Part shown: positions 1-5,870 of the stretch, piece by piece | How the letters are laid out: the number at the start of each line of letters is the position of its first letter | Numbering within the stretch: the first letter of the stretch is position 1 | Source of the DNA: Treponema sp. | Lineage (GTDB): Bacteria; Spirochaetota; Spirochaetia; Treponematales; Breznakiellaceae | Direction of reading: 5' to 3' | DNA length: 5,971 nucleotides | NCBI GenBank assembly: GCA_031284105.1 | Contig: JAITAN010000146.1 | Location: 1 to 5,971 of the forward strand | Made by a program: the position numbers and the translations under genes | Notes under the pieces: model-generated | Database searches by the model: none | The model's input: only the letters and a program-made list of their open reading frames with translations | Told to the model about the DNA's origin: nothing

Positions 1-70
1 CCATTTTACGCGGCGTTCCTCGATTTTAAAAGAATACGGCCGATACCGGCATCATCCATCGCGCACGATT
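1..70. other. short gap downstream of purN
   Basis: This stretch follows the purN stop codon on the minus strand. The only reading I see is an 18-codon minus-strand ORF (ATG at 59-57, TAA at 8-6) with no ribosome binding site or recognisable sequence. A further minus-strand ATG at 4-2 follows a GAGGAA about 11 nt upstream and could be the first codon of the next gene of a purine operon, but only one codon is inside the window. No terminator-like hairpin is visible, so the purM-purN transcript may continue past the left edge. Confidence 0.3.
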
Positions 71-718
71 TCACGCCAGATTCCGTACCGCTTCGACAAC
101 GGCCGCATGTTCCTGAACGCGTATCCGGCCGGCAAGCGTTTCCGGCGTATCGCCGGCAAGAACGGGTACCGTGCGCTGCAAGAGGATCCGCCCCGTATCC
201 GTGCCCGCATCGACAAAATGCACGGTGCAGCCGGACTCCGCCTCCCCCGAAGCAAGCACGGCGCGGTGCACCCTTTCGCCGTACATGCCCCGGCCCCCGA
301 ATTTGGGCAGAAGGCTGGGATGTATGTTGATCATGCCGCGCTCATATACCGCGATAATATCCCCGCGCAAAATCGACAGAAACCCCGCGCACACGATGAG
401 ATCGATCTTTAGTTCAAGGGCTTTCGCCAGAATACGGCCGGACAGCTCAAGCCGCCGCTCCTGCTTGGGAAGGCTTTTGCAGGGAAGCGCGGTATACGCG
501 GGAATTCCCGCGCCCTTTGCCCGCTCAAGCGCGAACACACCGGCCGTATCCGAAATAACTCCGGCGATCTTTCCGTTTCCAAGCCCGCCTTGCCTTTCCG
601 CATCGATAAGCGCCTGTAAATTCGTGCCGTTTCCTGAGACGAGAACCAATATGCGGCTTACTTTTTTTTCATTTTTTTCACTTTTTTCATTTTTTTCATA
701 TTCCGGTTTTTCAGACAA
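71..718 (-). CDS. purN: phosphoribosylglycinamide formyltransferase (PurN)
   Basis: PurN transfers the formyl group of 10-formyl-tetrahydrofolate to GAR, giving FGAR, the third step of cytoplasmic purine synthesis. The protein shows the family order: first beta strand plus glycine-rich phosphate loop (RILVLVSGNGTNLQAL), the folate-site block INIHPSLLPKFGG with the catalytic Asn and His, VDAGTDTG with the catalytic Asp, and the closing RVQEHAAVVEAV. From the TTG at 718 it is 215 aa, close to the usual 190-215. I chose this TTG because GAGGGG lies about 7 nt upstream and it overlaps the purM stop by 8 nt (TTGTCTGA), which suggests coupled translation. A TTG at 784 is also in frame but lies deep inside purM. 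There is no in-frame ATG or GTG before the phosphate loop. The N-terminus is a low-complexity EKNEKSEKNEKK stretch foreign to the family. Function is secure; the true start is not. Confidence 0.94.
   Translation of the reverse strand: MSEKPEYEKNEKSEKNEKKVSRILVLVSGNGTNLQALIDAERQGGLGNGKIAGVISDTAGVFALERAKGAGIPAYTALPCKSLPKQERRLELSGRILAKALELKIDLIVCAGFLSILRGDIIAVYERGMINIHPSLLPKFGGRGMYGERVHRAVLASGEAESGCTVHFVDAGTDTGRILLQRTVPVLAGDTPETLAGRIRVQEHAAVVEAVRNLA
661..699 (-). repeat. 9-bp A-rich tandem repeat at purN start, ending in slippery A-AAA-AAG
   Basis: On the minus strand, units of ATGAAAAAA (third copy GTGAAAAAA) run head to tail four times, the last extended to an A8 tract and a G. In the PurN frame this reads EKNEKSEKNEKK. 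In the adjacent frame it reads MKKMKKVKKMKKK and stops at TAA (660-658). The heptamer A-AAA-AAG at 667-661 sits in that adjacent frame directly before the stop. A -1 slip there continues as VSRILVLVSGNG of PurN. The repeat is seen directly; any recoding role is inference. Confidence 0.85.
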
Positions 719-1802
719 AACGCACCCCTCGCGAGCCTTTTTCCACCCTGCCGATTTCCCATGCCGGAACCCCTTTTTCTTCAAGCAAGTCCCTTGCCCG
801 CGCCGCGTCCCCGCGCTTCACGGCCAGTACAAACCCAATGCCCATGTTGAATGTGTTGAACATGAGCGTGCGGATTTCCTTGTTCGTATTGAGAATTTCC
901 TTGCCGGCAGCCTCGGCCGCGCCGCCTTTTAAGCTGCCTGCCGTATTGCCGCGGGCAATTCCGTAGGCGATACGGCTGAAAATCGCCGGAATGGTCCAGC
1001 TTCCGTCCTCAATAACCGCATCATAACCGGCGTTGAACATACGCGGGATATTTTCGTAAAAACCGCCGCCCGTGATGTGGGCCATGCCCCGAATTTCGAG
1101 GCGTTCCAGTACATACAGCACGGGTTTTACATAGAGGCGGGTCGGCTCAAGAAGCGCGTGCCCTATCTTCACGCCGCCGAAGTCTTCGTCCAGATCGGGC
1201 AGGGCCTTGCGGATGAGGCTGAAGCCGTTTGAGTGCGCGCCTGACGACGCCATGCCGATGAGCGCGTCTCCTTCCCCGATGCCGCGGCCGTCAATGATGT
1301 TTTTGCGGTCGACGATACCCACGCTAAAGCCCGCAATGTCGTACACGCCGCGGCCGTAGAAGCCGGGCATTTCGGCGGTTTCTCCGCCTAAAAGCACGCC
1401 GCCCGTTTCGCGGCACCCCGCCGCAACGCCTTGTACCAGTTCAGCCGCGACGTCGGCGTCGAGTTTTCCACAGGCAAGGTAATCCAGAAAGAAAAGCGGT
1501 TTGGCGCCGTGGCACACTATGTCGTTTACGCACATGGCCACGCAGTCGATACCGACCGTGTCGTATTTCTTCATCTTAAAGGCTACGTCCAGTTTGGTCC
1601 CGACTCCGTCCGCACCCGATACCAGAACGGGATCGTCCATTCCTTTTCCCGCATTGATACACTCTTTCAGGGAAAACATACCCCCAAAACCGCCGATACC
1701 GTTCAGTACCGCCGCATTTGCCGTTGCTTCGGCTAATTTCCGGTATTTACCAACCGCGCGGTACCCTTCCTCTATATTTACGCCCGCTTCTCTGTAATCC
1801 AT
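711..1802 (-). CDS. purM: phosphoribosylformylglycinamidine cyclo-ligase (PurM, AIR synthetase)
   Basis: PurM uses ATP to close the imidazole ring of FGAM, giving AIR, step five of purine synthesis. The 363-aa product has the whole family signature: DYREAGVNIEEGYRAV at the N-terminus, SGADGVGTK (62-70) with the nucleotide-site Asp and Lys, DCVAMCVNDI (86-95), the glycine loop GGVLLGGETAEMPGFY (134-149), SSGAHSNGFSLIRKAL (186-201), HITGGGFYENIPR (242-254) and FNTFNMGIGFVLAV (315-328). It is a little longer than the usual ~345 aa because of an Ala/Gly-rich insert at about 284-310, between the IFSRIAYG helix and the FNTFNMGIG motif. The ATG at 1802 matches the family N-terminus, but no Shine-Dalgarno precedes it and a -10 box ends 6 nt upstream, so the message may be leaderless. 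The stop codon overlaps the chosen purN start by 8 nt, placing both genes in one operon. Confidence 0.98.
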   Translation of the reverse strand: MDYREAGVNIEEGYRAVGKYRKLAEATANAAVLNGIGGFGGMFSLKECINAGKGMDDPVLVSGADGVGTKLDVAFKMKKYDTVGIDCVAMCVNDIVCHGAKPLFFLDYLACGKLDADVAAELVQGVAAGCRETGGVLLGGETAEMPGFYGRGVYDIAGFSVGIVDRKNIIDGRGIGEGDALIGMASSGAHSNGFSLIRKALPDLDEDFGGVKIGHALLEPTRLYVKPVLYVLERLEIRGMAHITGGGFYENIPRMFNAGYDAVIEDGSWTIPAIFSRIAYGIARGNTAGSLKGGAAEAAGKEILNTNKEIRTLMFNTFNMGIGFVLAVKRGDAARARDLLEEKGVPAWEIGRVEKGSRGVRFV

Positions 1803-1808
1803 GGGATG

Positions 1809-1837
1809 AGTATAACAGCCGCGGGTAAAAGTTACAA
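1809..1837 (-). promoter_or_regulatory. purM promoter (extended -10)
   Basis: Read on the minus strand: TTGTAA at 1837-1832, a 17-bp spacer, then TATACT at 1814-1809 preceded by TGT, so an extended TGnTATACT -10 element. A start site 6-7 nt beyond the -10 falls on 1803-1802, the A of the purM ATG. The hexamers score 4/6 and 5/6 against the sigma-70 consensus. No other promoter of similar quality is visible between the palindrome and the gene. Confidence 0.6.
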
Positions 1838-1844
1838 TACGGAC

Positions 1845-1856
1845 CCTGCCCGCAGG
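1845..1856. repeat. short inverted repeat CCTGC-CC-GCAGG
   Basis: CCTGC (1845-1849) and GCAGG (1852-1856) flank two C residues. It sits just upstream of the purM -35 box and shares CTGC/GCAG half-sites with the larger palindrome nearby. Possible accessory regulator site; function not shown. Confidence 0.35.
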
Positions 1857-1864
1857 CGCGTTTG

Positions 1865-1880
1865 CTGCCGGTACCGGCAG
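1865..1880. promoter_or_regulatory. 16-bp perfect palindrome between divergent promoters
   Basis: CTGCCGGTACCGGCAG is a perfect palindrome, centred at 1872.5. The predicted start sites of purM (about 1802) and of the CAP-domain gene (about 1944) have their midpoint at about 1873, so the palindrome is equidistant from both, roughly 70 bp upstream of each. This suggests a dimeric regulator site serving both sides. It could instead form an RNA hairpin (6-bp stem, GTAC loop), but no gene reads into it and it is not a clear terminator. Confidence 0.45.
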
Positions 1881-1908
1881 GTTTTCTTGACTTTATGCAG
1901 GTTATTTA

Positions 1909-1943
1909 TTGGAATATCACCGGTACTATGCTATAGTTATAAT
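1909..1943 (+). promoter_or_regulatory. promoter of the CAP-domain gene
   Basis: TTGGAA (1909-1914), a 17-bp spacer and TATAGT (1932-1937) preceded by TGC give an extended -10 promoter with a predicted start near 1944. A perfect TATAAT follows directly at 1938-1943 but lacks a good -35 at normal spacing, so it is either a secondary -10 or part of the AT-rich melting region. The gene's ribosome binding site AAAGG is at 1966-1970. Confidence 0.6.
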
Positions 1944-1968
1944 AGACCTATAAAATAGATCTATAAAA
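1943..1968. repeat. two tandem 13-bp repeats TAGAyCTATAAAA
   Basis: TAGACCTATAAAA (1943-1955) and TAGATCTATAAAA (1956-1968) are directly adjacent and differ at one base. The second contains the palindrome TAGATCTA. They occupy the predicted start site and short leader, and the last bases merge into the AAAGG ribosome binding site. They may be an operator or simply a duplication; no regulator gene is adjacent. Confidence 0.55.
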
Positions 1969-1979
1969 GGATGCGTGTA

Positions 1980-3056
1980 ATGAAAAGAATATGTTTATTA
2001 TTGATCGGCTGCTGCTTTGTAAGCAACCTGCGTGCAGATGATTGGAATACGGCGTTGCTGGATACGGCCCGGTATGTTAACTACCTGTCCGTCGTTGAAA
2101 AAGACGTTGTTTTTGAGTTGAACAAGGCGAGGGGCGATCCCCAACGGTACGCCGAGGAGTATATCAAACCGCGCCTTGCCTATTTTTCCGGAAAAATATA
2201 CGCGGAACCGGGAAAGCCCAGACTCACCACCAATGAAGGGATAAGCGCCGTACAGGCGTGCATCAGCGCGATGGCGAAACAACAACCCGCGCCGCCCCTT
2301 GTGCCGGAACGCGGTATGTGTTTAGGCGCTCAAGATCATGTGAAAGATCAAGCCGGCGGCGCGGTGGGACATACGGGCAGCGATAAGAGCGATCCCGCTA
2401 AACGTATAAACCGCTATGGCCAGTGGGCGAATACGTGGGGTGAAAATATCGCCTACGGCAGCGCAACCGCACGCGATATTGTGATTGAGTTGTTGATTGA
2501 CGACGGCGTTCCGAGCAGGGGGCATTATGCGAATAATGTGAATAAAGCCTTTGGTACAATCGGCGTCGCCGTTGGTCCGCATAAGGAATACGGAACCGTA
2601 TGCGTCATTGATTTTGCAGGCGATTATACCACACATACGCAATACGCCGCGGCGCGGCCGCCGCCGGTTATTGCGCCGTCAGCGCCTACAACCCCGCCTT
2701 CGGCTGCGTCCGAAACGCCGGTTGAGACATGGACGGCAGCCCTTGTCAACAAGAGCGGATACACATGGGCTAAACTGTACCTTGCCGATAAAAAAGCTTC
2801 GTCATGGGGCGCGGATCTATTAGCGGGCGCAAGAGGCTCCGCTTTGGTAAAACCCGACGGCAGAATTGCAGCGCCGCTCCCAAAGGACGCCGCAGTATAC
2901 GATATTAAAATCGTTACGGATACGGGAAACGTCTATTATATGTTTGGACTTGATCGTTCTAGGCACACGGCGGTACCGACTTCTTCCGGGGTACAGTACC
3001 TCTTTTATATAGAAAAATTCTCATTGACCGCAACGGATACGTCCATGAGAAAATGA
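1980..3056 (+). CDS. exported CAP/SCP-superfamily protein with C-terminal domain
   Basis: This is a 358-aa secreted protein. MKRICLLLIGCCFVSNLRA is a signal peptide with likely cleavage after A19. LIGC at 8-11 resembles a lipobox, but its hydrophobic stretch is very short, so a lipoprotein is the less likely reading. Residues about 43-216 form a CAP (cysteine-rich secretory/antigen 5/PR-1) domain: FELNKARGDPQRYAEEYI, AQDH with the first site His (H120), GENIAYG (E155), and the block DDGVPSRGHYANNV with H182, then IGVAVGPH and VCVIDFAGDY. The putative His-Glu-Glu-His site appears present. A Pro/Ala linker (226-247) leads to a domain at about 250-345 with SGYTWAKLYLA, SSWGADLL, VYDIKIVTDTGNVYY and a closing Tyr-rich strand, which I recall as a surface-protein module but cannot name. 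I chose ATG 1980 over ATG 1971 because AAAGG ends 9 nt before it; 1971 abuts the AGG. Substrate and role are unknown. Confidence 0.88.
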   Translation: MKRICLLLIGCCFVSNLRADDWNTALLDTARYVNYLSVVEKDVVFELNKARGDPQRYAEEYIKPRLAYFSGKIYAEPGKPRLTTNEGISAVQACISAMAKQQPAPPLVPERGMCLGAQDHVKDQAGGAVGHTGSDKSDPAKRINRYGQWANTWGENIAYGSATARDIVIELLIDDGVPSRGHYANNVNKAFGTIGVAVGPHKEYGTVCVIDFAGDYTTHTQYAAARPPPVIAPSAPTTPPSAASETPVETWTAALVNKSGYTWAKLYLADKKASSWGADLLAGARGSALVKPDGRIAAPLPKDAAVYDIKIVTDTGNVYYMFGLDRSRHTAVPTSSGVQYLFYIEKFSLTATDTSMRK

Positions 3057-3269
3057 AACGGTTTACGCGCGCCATAGGACGCGGGGTAAAAAGGCGCGGC
3101 AAGAAGACCGGTTAAAGCAACCAATATGAGCCGCTCTTACCGTAACAACCTTTGCGCCCGGCGCTGCGAATTTCAGACTTTGTACACTACGGGAAAAGAG
3201 ATTGCTTGAATATTTTTGAATTTCTTAATGTTTTTACATTTTGAAAACGCGCCGATGAACCCGCGCACG
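3057..3269. other. convergent intergenic region
   Basis: These 213 bp separate two genes that face each other. The left half is GC-rich and holds an inverted repeat CGCGCC (3068-3073) / GGCGCG (3093-3098) with no T tract. The right half (about 3200-3243) is AT-rich and includes a weak 5-bp hairpin at 3227-3240. A 20-codon basic micro-ORF overlaps the end of the CAP gene (3053-3115). I see no tRNA, other RNA gene or clear strong terminator for the plus-strand gene. Confidence 0.5.
3244..3268 (-). terminator. weak candidate terminator of the V-ATPase/Usp operon
   Basis: On the minus strand, one base after the Usp stop codon, GCGC (3266-3263) can pair with GCGC (3252-3249) across a 10-nt loop. 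Two outer G-U pairs are possible, and TTTT (3247-3244) follows. The stem is short for an intrinsic terminator, so this is only a candidate. Confidence 0.25.
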
Positions 3270-3752
3270 TTACAACTGCCTGAACAACATATCAATATTC
3301 GGCTCTTTGACGAGCAGCACCGAGCATTTTGCATTTTCCATGATTTGATAGTGGGCGTGTCCGATAATATCCCGCGCGCTCCGGTCTCGTTCCCAGCCGC
3401 CCAAAATGATGAAATCGGCTTTTTTTTCGTCGGCGGCATAGAGGATTTCCGTAGACACCGCGCCTTTGCGGAGTTCGCTCTCTATTTTTACGCCTTTGGA
3501 TCGCGCCAATTCCTCAACAAACATAAGGTAACGCCTGCCGTTTGCCTCAAGGCTTTGTTCGTATTCGACGCTCTCCTGCTGCACGAAAATTTTACTCAGT
3601 GTAAGCTGCTTGATGGTTGCGGTATCAACCACGTACACGGCGCATACTTTGCAGCGGTACGTTTTAGCCATAATAATAGCGTACTTCGCCGCCATAATTG
3701 AGGCATTAGAACCCGAGATTGCCACTACCATGTTAGAAAATAACGGTTTCAT
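3270..3752 (-). CDS. universal stress protein (UspA) family, degenerate ATP site
   Basis: This 160-aa cytoplasmic protein has the single-domain Usp layout: MVVAISGSNASIMAAKYAIIMA at the N-terminus, a mid-region helix pair (60-86), RKGAVSTEILYAADEKKADFIILGG (96-119) and the closing strand CSVLLVK (143-149). Family ATP binders carry an Asp after the first strand and a G-2x-G-9x-G(S/T) loop. Here the Asp position reads Ser (AISGS), and the loop aligns as G118, E121, G131 and H132, so the second Gly and the Ser/Thr are missing. It may therefore not bind ATP in the usual way. The ATG overlaps the stop of the V-ATPase D gene as ATGA, with AAGGA just upstream, so it is translationally coupled. A start at M8 would also give a normal Usp N-terminus. 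Its place in the operon suggests a role tied to the ATPase or to ion/energy stress, which is inference. Confidence 0.85.
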   Translation of the reverse strand: MKPLFSNMVVAISGSNASIMAAKYAIIMAKTYRCKVCAVYVVDTATIKQLTLSKIFVQQESVEYEQSLEANGRRYLMFVEELARSKGVKIESELRKGAVSTEILYAADEKKADFIILGGWERDRSARDIIGHAHYQIMENAKCSVLLVKEPNIDMLFRQL

Positions 3753-4372
3753 TCCTTACCCGCCTTCTTTTTTAATAGTTTACTGGTAAAAAAGCTGTCC
3801 CGCTCCCGCTCCTCAAGAGACGCTTCGATGTATGTTTTCGTTTCCCGCGCGGTTGGCATTACCATTTTTTCGAGCGCATTCACTCGACGCTGAGTCTTGC
3901 GGACTTCCCGCGCAAGCCTCCATGCAATAGTTCTTACCGCAGCAAGATTGGTCAGAATCTTTAACAGGTTGAAAAATTGTATCACGGTTTCATCACATTC
4001 CGCAAATGAATTTTCAGGGGAATATTTTAATTCCGCATCCGGCAGCCGTATCTCAAGTCCCGGCAGATTCATTCCCGCTACCTGAAAACGTTTTTCCCGC
4101 GTATCAAACGCGTACCTGACACTGCCGGCTATTCTGTCCGCGTGTTCACGCCCCACGGTTATAAGCATACGTTTGAGCGCGGGGTAGGCGTTTTCCACCG
4201 CGGCGTCCAGATCACGTTCAAGCAGCTTTACTTCCTCAACCTTCCGCATCAGTTCCATTACGAGGATTTCACGCTTCTGTTCAAGAAGATCGTAGCCTTC
4301 TTCTGCGGTTGCAAGCCGTTCTTTGATTTTGAGTAAATTGCTTTTTGTCGGCGCGACGGATTCTTTCGGCAT
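3749..4372 (-). CDS. atpD: V-type ATPase subunit D
   Basis: Subunit D is the coiled-coil central shaft that turns inside the A3B3 head and links it to the membrane rotor. The 207-aa product has both conserved ends: the N-terminal helix PTKSNLLKIKERLATAEEGY (8-27) continuing into LLEQKREIL, and the C-terminal helix with RRVNALEKMVMPTARETKTY (162-181) followed by EERERDSFF. Between them is the less conserved tip (about 75-135). Length is typical of prokaryotic D subunits (about 200-215 aa). The start is well fixed: GGGAG (4384-4380) lies 7 nt before the ATG. Only 3 nt separate it from the stop of subunit B upstream, and its own stop overlaps the Usp start by 4 nt. The motor may work as an ATPase or a Na+/H+-driven synthase; the ion cannot be told from this subunit. 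Confidence 0.97.
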   Translation of the reverse strand: MPKESVAPTKSNLLKIKERLATAEEGYDLLEQKREILVMELMRKVEEVKLLERDLDAAVENAYPALKRMLITVGREHADRIAGSVRYAFDTREKRFQVAGMNLPGLEIRLPDAELKYSPENSFAECDETVIQFFNLLKILTNLAAVRTIAWRLAREVRKTQRRVNALEKMVMPTARETKTYIEASLEERERDSFFTSKLLKKKAGKE

Positions 4373-4375
4373 CTT

Positions 4376-5779
4376 TTATCTCCCAGCCCCCGCGTCTTCC
4401 GCTCCTATTGGGTCCAGATATTTTCGGATAAGCTCGTGGTTTATGCGCAGCAGTTCATCTCTCGGTATTTCGGCGAGCGCCTTCCAGCCCAAGTCAAGGG
4501 TGCGTCCGATATCACGGTTTTCGTTTTCGCCCTGGGTCAGGAACATGCGCTCGAATTGTTCGCCGAATTTCAGATACTGCTTGTCGCCGATGGACAGCTC
4601 CTCTTCGCCGATAATGGAAGCGAGGTTACGCACCTGTTTAACCTTCGAGTATGCGGCGAAAAGCTGGCTTGATACGTCCTTATGATCCTCCCGCGTCATG
4701 CCCGGACCAATGCCGTCCTTCATAAGGCGGGAAAGGCTGGGAAGACCCGCTACCGGCGGGTACACGCCCCGCTGGAACAGTTCCCGGTCAAGCACGATTT
4801 GTCCTTCGGTGATATAGCCGGAGAGGTCGGGAATGGGGTGGCTTATGTCGTCATTGGGCATGGTGAGAATCGGGATTTGGGTGATTGAACCGGTGGAGCC
4901 GGTGATTTTTCCGGCGCGTTCGTACAGGCTCGCCAAGTCGGAATACAAATACCCCGGATACCCCTTGCGGCTCGGCACTTCGCCGCGTATTGAGGAAACT
5001 TCCCGCAGGGCCTCGCAGTAGTTCGTCATGTCGGTCATCACGACCAGCACATGCATATTCTCCTGATACGCGAGGTATTCGGCCGCGGTGAGCGCGCAGC
5101 GGGGCGCTACCAGCCGTTCAAGACTCGGCGCATCCGCCAAAGAAAGAAAGATTACGACATTGGAAAGCACGCCCGACTTTTCAAAATCATCCAGGAAAAA
5201 GCGCGCTACATCGTATTTTACGCCCATGGCGCAGAAGATCACGACAAAGGACTCGTCCGCATTCAAGATTTTCGCCTGACGCACGATCTGGGCGGCAAGC
5301 CGGTTATGGGGCAGCCCGTTACCCGAAAAGATCGGCAGCTTCTGTCCGCGGATAAGAGTGTTCATGCCGTCTATGGCGGAAATGCCGGTCTGGATGAAGT
5401 CCCGCGGGTACACGCGCGCGTAAGGATTGATGGGAAGTCCGTTTACGTCAAGGCAGGTTGATGAAAAAATGGCGCCGTATCCATCTATAGGTTCCCCTAA
5501 TCCGTTGAACACCCGCCCCAAGAGATCATGCCCGACCCGTATTTCCATGGGTTTACCCAAGAATTCGACTCGTGCGTCATCAGCCGACAGTCCGGTACTT
5601 GAACCGAATATCTGCACCGCGGTCCATTTATCGCTTATATCTACCACACGCCCCAATCTGCGCCCTTCTTCACGGTCGTACACCGCGACTACTTCATTGA
5701 AGCCTACGCTGCGGCTGCGCTGGGTAATGACGACCGGTCCTTCTATCTTGATGAGTCCTCGATATTCTATGCCTCGCAT
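4376..5779 (-). CDS. atpB: V-type ATPase subunit B (non-catalytic)
   Basis: Subunit B alternates with the catalytic A subunit in the soluble V1 hexamer. The 467-aa product is full length for prokaryotic B subunits (about 430-480). It shows the N-terminal barrel (EYRGLIKIEGPVVI), GRVFNGLGEPIDG (88-100), FIQTGISAIDGMNTLIRGQK (128-147), the degenerate phosphate loop FSGNGLPHNRLAAQI (151-165), DMTNYCEALREVSS (250-263), the B-family signature PSRKGYPGYLYSDLASLYER (269-288) and the Arg-rich stretch near STGSITQIPILTMPNDDISH. The loop lacks the GKT of catalytic subunits, which identifies it as B rather than A. AGAGG lies 6 nt before the ATG. It leads an operon with D and a Usp gene, and has its own promoter upstream. 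The A gene, normally just before B, is not in the 192 bp visible. Confidence 0.98.
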   Translation of the reverse strand: MRGIEYRGLIKIEGPVVITQRSRSVGFNEVVAVYDREEGRRLGRVVDISDKWTAVQIFGSSTGLSADDARVEFLGKPMEIRVGHDLLGRVFNGLGEPIDGYGAIFSSTCLDVNGLPINPYARVYPRDFIQTGISAIDGMNTLIRGQKLPIFSGNGLPHNRLAAQIVRQAKILNADESFVVIFCAMGVKYDVARFFLDDFEKSGVLSNVVIFLSLADAPSLERLVAPRCALTAAEYLAYQENMHVLVVMTDMTNYCEALREVSSIRGEVPSRKGYPGYLYSDLASLYERAGKITGSTGSITQIPILTMPNDDISHPIPDLSGYITEGQIVLDRELFQRGVYPPVAGLPSLSRLMKDGIGPGMTREDHKDVSSQLFAAYSKVKQVRNLASIIGEEELSIGDKQYLKFGEQFERMFLTQGENENRDIGRTLDLGWKALAEIPRDELLRINHELIRKYLDPIGAEDAGAGR

Positions 5780-5785
5780 ATTTCG

Positions 5786-5790
5786 CCTCT
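5786..5790 (-). promoter_or_regulatory. ribosome binding site of atpB
   Basis: On the minus strand AGAGG is followed by CGAAAT and the ATG at 5779, a 6-nt spacing. It fixes the start that gives the family N-terminus MRGIEYRGLIKIEGPV. Confidence 0.7.
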
Positions 5791-5854
5791 ATTTTCCTTT
5801 GTTATGAATTGAATGAACAGGTATTGGGAAAAGGGTCTAAAAGCCCGATCTTCC

Positions 5855-5870
5855 ATATTAAATCTAATAT
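5855..5870. repeat. AT-only inverted repeat in atpB leader
   Basis: ATATTA (5855-5860) and TAATAT (5865-5870) are perfect inverted repeats around AATC. The location, about 50 bp downstream of the predicted start site, would suit a regulator binding site, but AT-rich sequence produces such repeats easily. Confidence 0.35.

Noticed and set aside
719..784. Longer purN from TTG 784
   Set aside because: It would add 22 residues that lie wholly inside the purM reading frame and resemble no PurN N-terminus; TTG 718 has a better ribosome site and spacing.
171..932. 253-codon plus-strand open frame across purN and the end of purM
   Set aside because: It is antisense to two certain genes, has no recognisable motif, and its Pro/Arg/Ser/Phe-rich product is what the reverse frame of these GC-rich and A-tract genes would give.
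3068..3098. CGCGCC/GGCGCG inverted repeat as terminator of the CAP gene
   Set aside because: The loop is 19 nt and no T tract follows, so it does not meet the intrinsic terminator pattern.
3126..3209. 27-residue plus-strand ORF in the convergent gap
   Set aside because: No ribosome binding site, no recognisable composition, and not coupled to another gene.
3216..3701. 161-codon plus-strand open frame opposite usp
   Set aside because: Mirror frame of the Usp gene, whose ATGA coupling and family motifs support the minus strand.
5051..5461. 136-codon plus-strand open frame inside atpB
   Set aside because: Antisense to a well-conserved atpB region, with no ribosome site or family signature.
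5767..5856. 29-residue minus-strand leader ORF overlapping the atpB start
   Set aside because: No Shine-Dalgarno before its ATG and no conserved feature; probably chance in an AT-rich leader.
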